Shown here piece after piece: positions 13,501 to 14,417 of a DNA stretch of 14,417 nt. Position 1 is the first letter of the stretch, and the number at the start of each line of letters is the position of its first letter. The stretch is from Actinomycetes bacterium (lineage in GTDB: Bacteria > Actinomycetota > Actinomycetes > Actinomycetales > Microbacteriaceae). The translations under genes and the position numbers were made by a program. The DNA is taken from positions 1-14,417 of the forward strand of contig JAEWKY010000172.1 of NCBI GenBank assembly GCA_023457615.1, written 5' to 3'. The notes beneath the pieces were generated by a model. The model was not told where the DNA came from and made no database searches. It was given only the letters and a program-made list of their open reading frames with translations.

Positions 13501-14016
13501 ATGACCGACCCCGCCGCTTCGCAGCCCGTTCCGCCTCCGGCCGGCGGTCCCGCGGTTCCGCCGCCCGTCGCGCCGCAGCCGGCCGCCCCGCTCACGGAGG
13601 CCGAGGACAAGCAGTGGGCGTCGTTCGCGCACTTCGGCGGCGCCGTCATCGTGCTCGCGCTCGCGTGGGCGTGGCTCGGCATCCTGGCGGTGGTCCCCGC
13701 CCTCGTGATCTTCCTCGTCTTCGGCAAGCGCGGAGCCAAGACGCTGGTCGAGTCGAAGGAGGCGCTCAACTTCATGATCACCGCCGTCGGCGCGCTGATC
13801 ATCTGGGTCATCATCTCGTCGATCATCGGCTACGCGATCGGCTCGTCGCTCGCCTTCGGCTTCAACATCTCGGCCTACTACATCCTGGGCTTCGTGCTCG
13901 GCCTCCCCTCGTGGGCGATCATCGTCGCGGCGATCATCTTCTCGATCATCGGCGGCGTGAAGGTCAACGGCGGCGGTTCGTACCGCTACCCGTTCGCGCT
14001 GCGTCTCATCAAGTAA
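13501..14016 (+). CDS. DUF4870-type small membrane protein with Pro-rich N-terminal tail (copy 1)
   Basis: The 171-residue protein begins with a cytosolic-looking Pro/Ala-rich tail (1-30), followed by EDKQWASFAHFGG (35-47), a pattern typical of DUF4870/Tic20-like proteins. Hydrophobic segments lie at about 46-75 (probably two passes), 92-116 and 122-152, and the C-terminus is YRYPFALRLIK. The loop GKRGAKTLVESKEALNF (75-91) matches the family position that carries charged residues before the second hydrophobic block. Function is unknown; no catalytic residues are seen. The ATG at 13501 follows GAAAGG at 13484-13489, a rather long 11-base spacing; an in-frame GTG at 13453 lies within the predicted promoter and is unlikely. 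It is 26 bases upstream of a paralogue and divergent from hrcA. Confidence 0.88.
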   Translation: MTDPAASQPVPPPAGGPAVPPPVAPQPAAPLTEAEDKQWASFAHFGGAVIVLALAWAWLGILAVVPALVIFLVFGKRGAKTLVESKEALNFMITAVGALIIWVIISSIIGYAIGSSLAFGFNISAYYILGFVLGLPSWAIIVAAIIFSIIGGVKVNGGGSYRYPFALRLIK

Positions 14017-14027
14017 ATCCGCTACCC

Positions 14028-14033
14028 AAGGAG
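14028..14033 (+). promoter_or_regulatory. Shine-Dalgarno site of the second DUF4870 gene
   Basis: AAGGAG (14028-14033) lies 9 bases before the ATG at 14043. It supports this start and independent translation of the second cistron, unlike the coupled junctions of the hrcA operon. Confidence 0.7.
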
Positions 14034-14042
14034 ATCACTCAC

Positions 14043-14414
14043 ATGACCACCCCTCCCGCGGCCCCGCCGCCGTCGTACCAGCCGCAGCCCGTCTCGGCCG
14101 CGGACGAGAAGACCTGGTCGGTGCTGTCGCACGTCGGCGGCATCATCCTCAACTGGGTCGGACCGCTCATCGTGTTCCTCATCTACAAGGACCGCTCGGC
14201 CGTGATCCGCGCCCACTCGGTGGCCGCGCTCAACTTCCAGCTGACGATCCTCATCGCCTACATCGTGGGCTCGATCACCGCGGTGCTCATCATCGGCGTC
14301 TTCATCCTGCTCGCCGCCTCGGCGGTGTCGATCATCTTCGGCATCATCGCGGCGCTCGCGGCGAACGAGGGGCGCCCCTACAAGTACCCCTTCGCGATCA
14401 CGTTCGTGAAGTAA
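14043..14414 (+). CDS. DUF4870-type small membrane protein (copy 2)
   Basis: This 123-residue protein is a shorter relative of the preceding gene product. It has a Pro-rich tail (1-17), DEKTWSVLSHVGG (21-33), a first hydrophobic block (34-48), the charged YKDRSAVIRAHSVAALNFQ region (48-66), a long hydrophobic block (67-105) and the C-terminus YKYPFAITFVK. It fits standard DUF4870 proteins better than copy 1. The two share the D/E-K-W start, the ALNF motif and the YxYPFA ending, but are otherwise quite different, so the duplication is old. They are probably transcribed together from the promoter at 13423-13452. Function unknown; it ends 3 bases before the window edge, so further genes could follow. 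Confidence 0.9.
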   Translation: MTTPPAAPPPSYQPQPVSAADEKTWSVLSHVGGIILNWVGPLIVFLIYKDRSAVIRAHSVAALNFQLTILIAYIVGSITAVLIIGVFILLAASAVSIIFGIIAALAANEGRPYKYPFAITFVK

Positions 14415-14417
14415 CAC

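Noticed and set aside
1..14417. Search for tRNA, rRNA, CRISPR, insertion sequences and attachment sites
   Set aside because: No cloverleaf-like sequence, regularly spaced repeats, transposase motifs or flanking direct repeats were seen by eye; the sequence is almost entirely accounted for by protein genes.

Overview
The window is very GC-rich and densely coded, with frequent GTG starts and genes joined by GTGA or ATGA stop/start overlaps. Together with the gene order hrcA-dnaJ-rsmE-(kinase)-hinT-phoH-ybeY-CNNM/CorC-era, this points to the chromosome of a high-GC actinobacterium, most likely a member of Microbacteriaceae. The family placement is inferred from content and order. I see no rRNA, tRNA, CRISPR array, insertion sequence or phage gene.

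Layout from left to right. Positions 1-638 (+) hold the C-terminal part of a Pro/Ala-linked, probably extracytoplasmic protein. It ends at a strong hairpin (656-687) shared with a convergent ABC exporter of the LolD/MacB type: permease 701-2101 and ATPase 2098-2847, both on the minus strand. A 150-bp divergent region separates the ATPase from a secreted lipoprotein of unknown function (2998-3639, +). The lipoprotein gene converges on a NarL-type two-component system (histidine kinase 4381-5589 and response regulator 3719-4384, minus). A perfect 24-bp inverted repeat (3648-3704) lies between them.

From 5664 to 13346 on the minus strand runs one compact set of nine genes: the heat-shock repressor HrcA, the co-chaperone DnaJ, 16S rRNA methyltransferase RsmE, an APH-family small-molecule kinase, a HIT nucleotide hydrolase, PhoH, the rRNA endonuclease YbeY, a CNNM/CorC-type membrane protein and the ribosome-assembly GTPase Era. 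All but two of the internal junctions overlap or abut, so this is probably a translationally coupled operon tying protein folding to ribosome maturation. It begins at a CIRCE operator (13367-13393), the binding site for HrcA itself.

Divergently from hrcA, a recognisable promoter (TTGCCA-18-TAGCTT) drives two small Pro-rich N-tail membrane proteins of the DUF4870 type (13501-14016 and 14043-14414).

The housekeeping content is ordinary. The points worth a second look are leaderless-type starts, the 24-bp palindrome, the kinase embedded in the chaperone/ribosome operon, the back-to-back hrcA/DUF4870 promoters, a hairpin at the predicted 5' end of the DUF4870 transcript, and an apparent excess of the heptamer GGATGCC/GGCATCC. 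I found no convincing evidence of a new multi-gene system.
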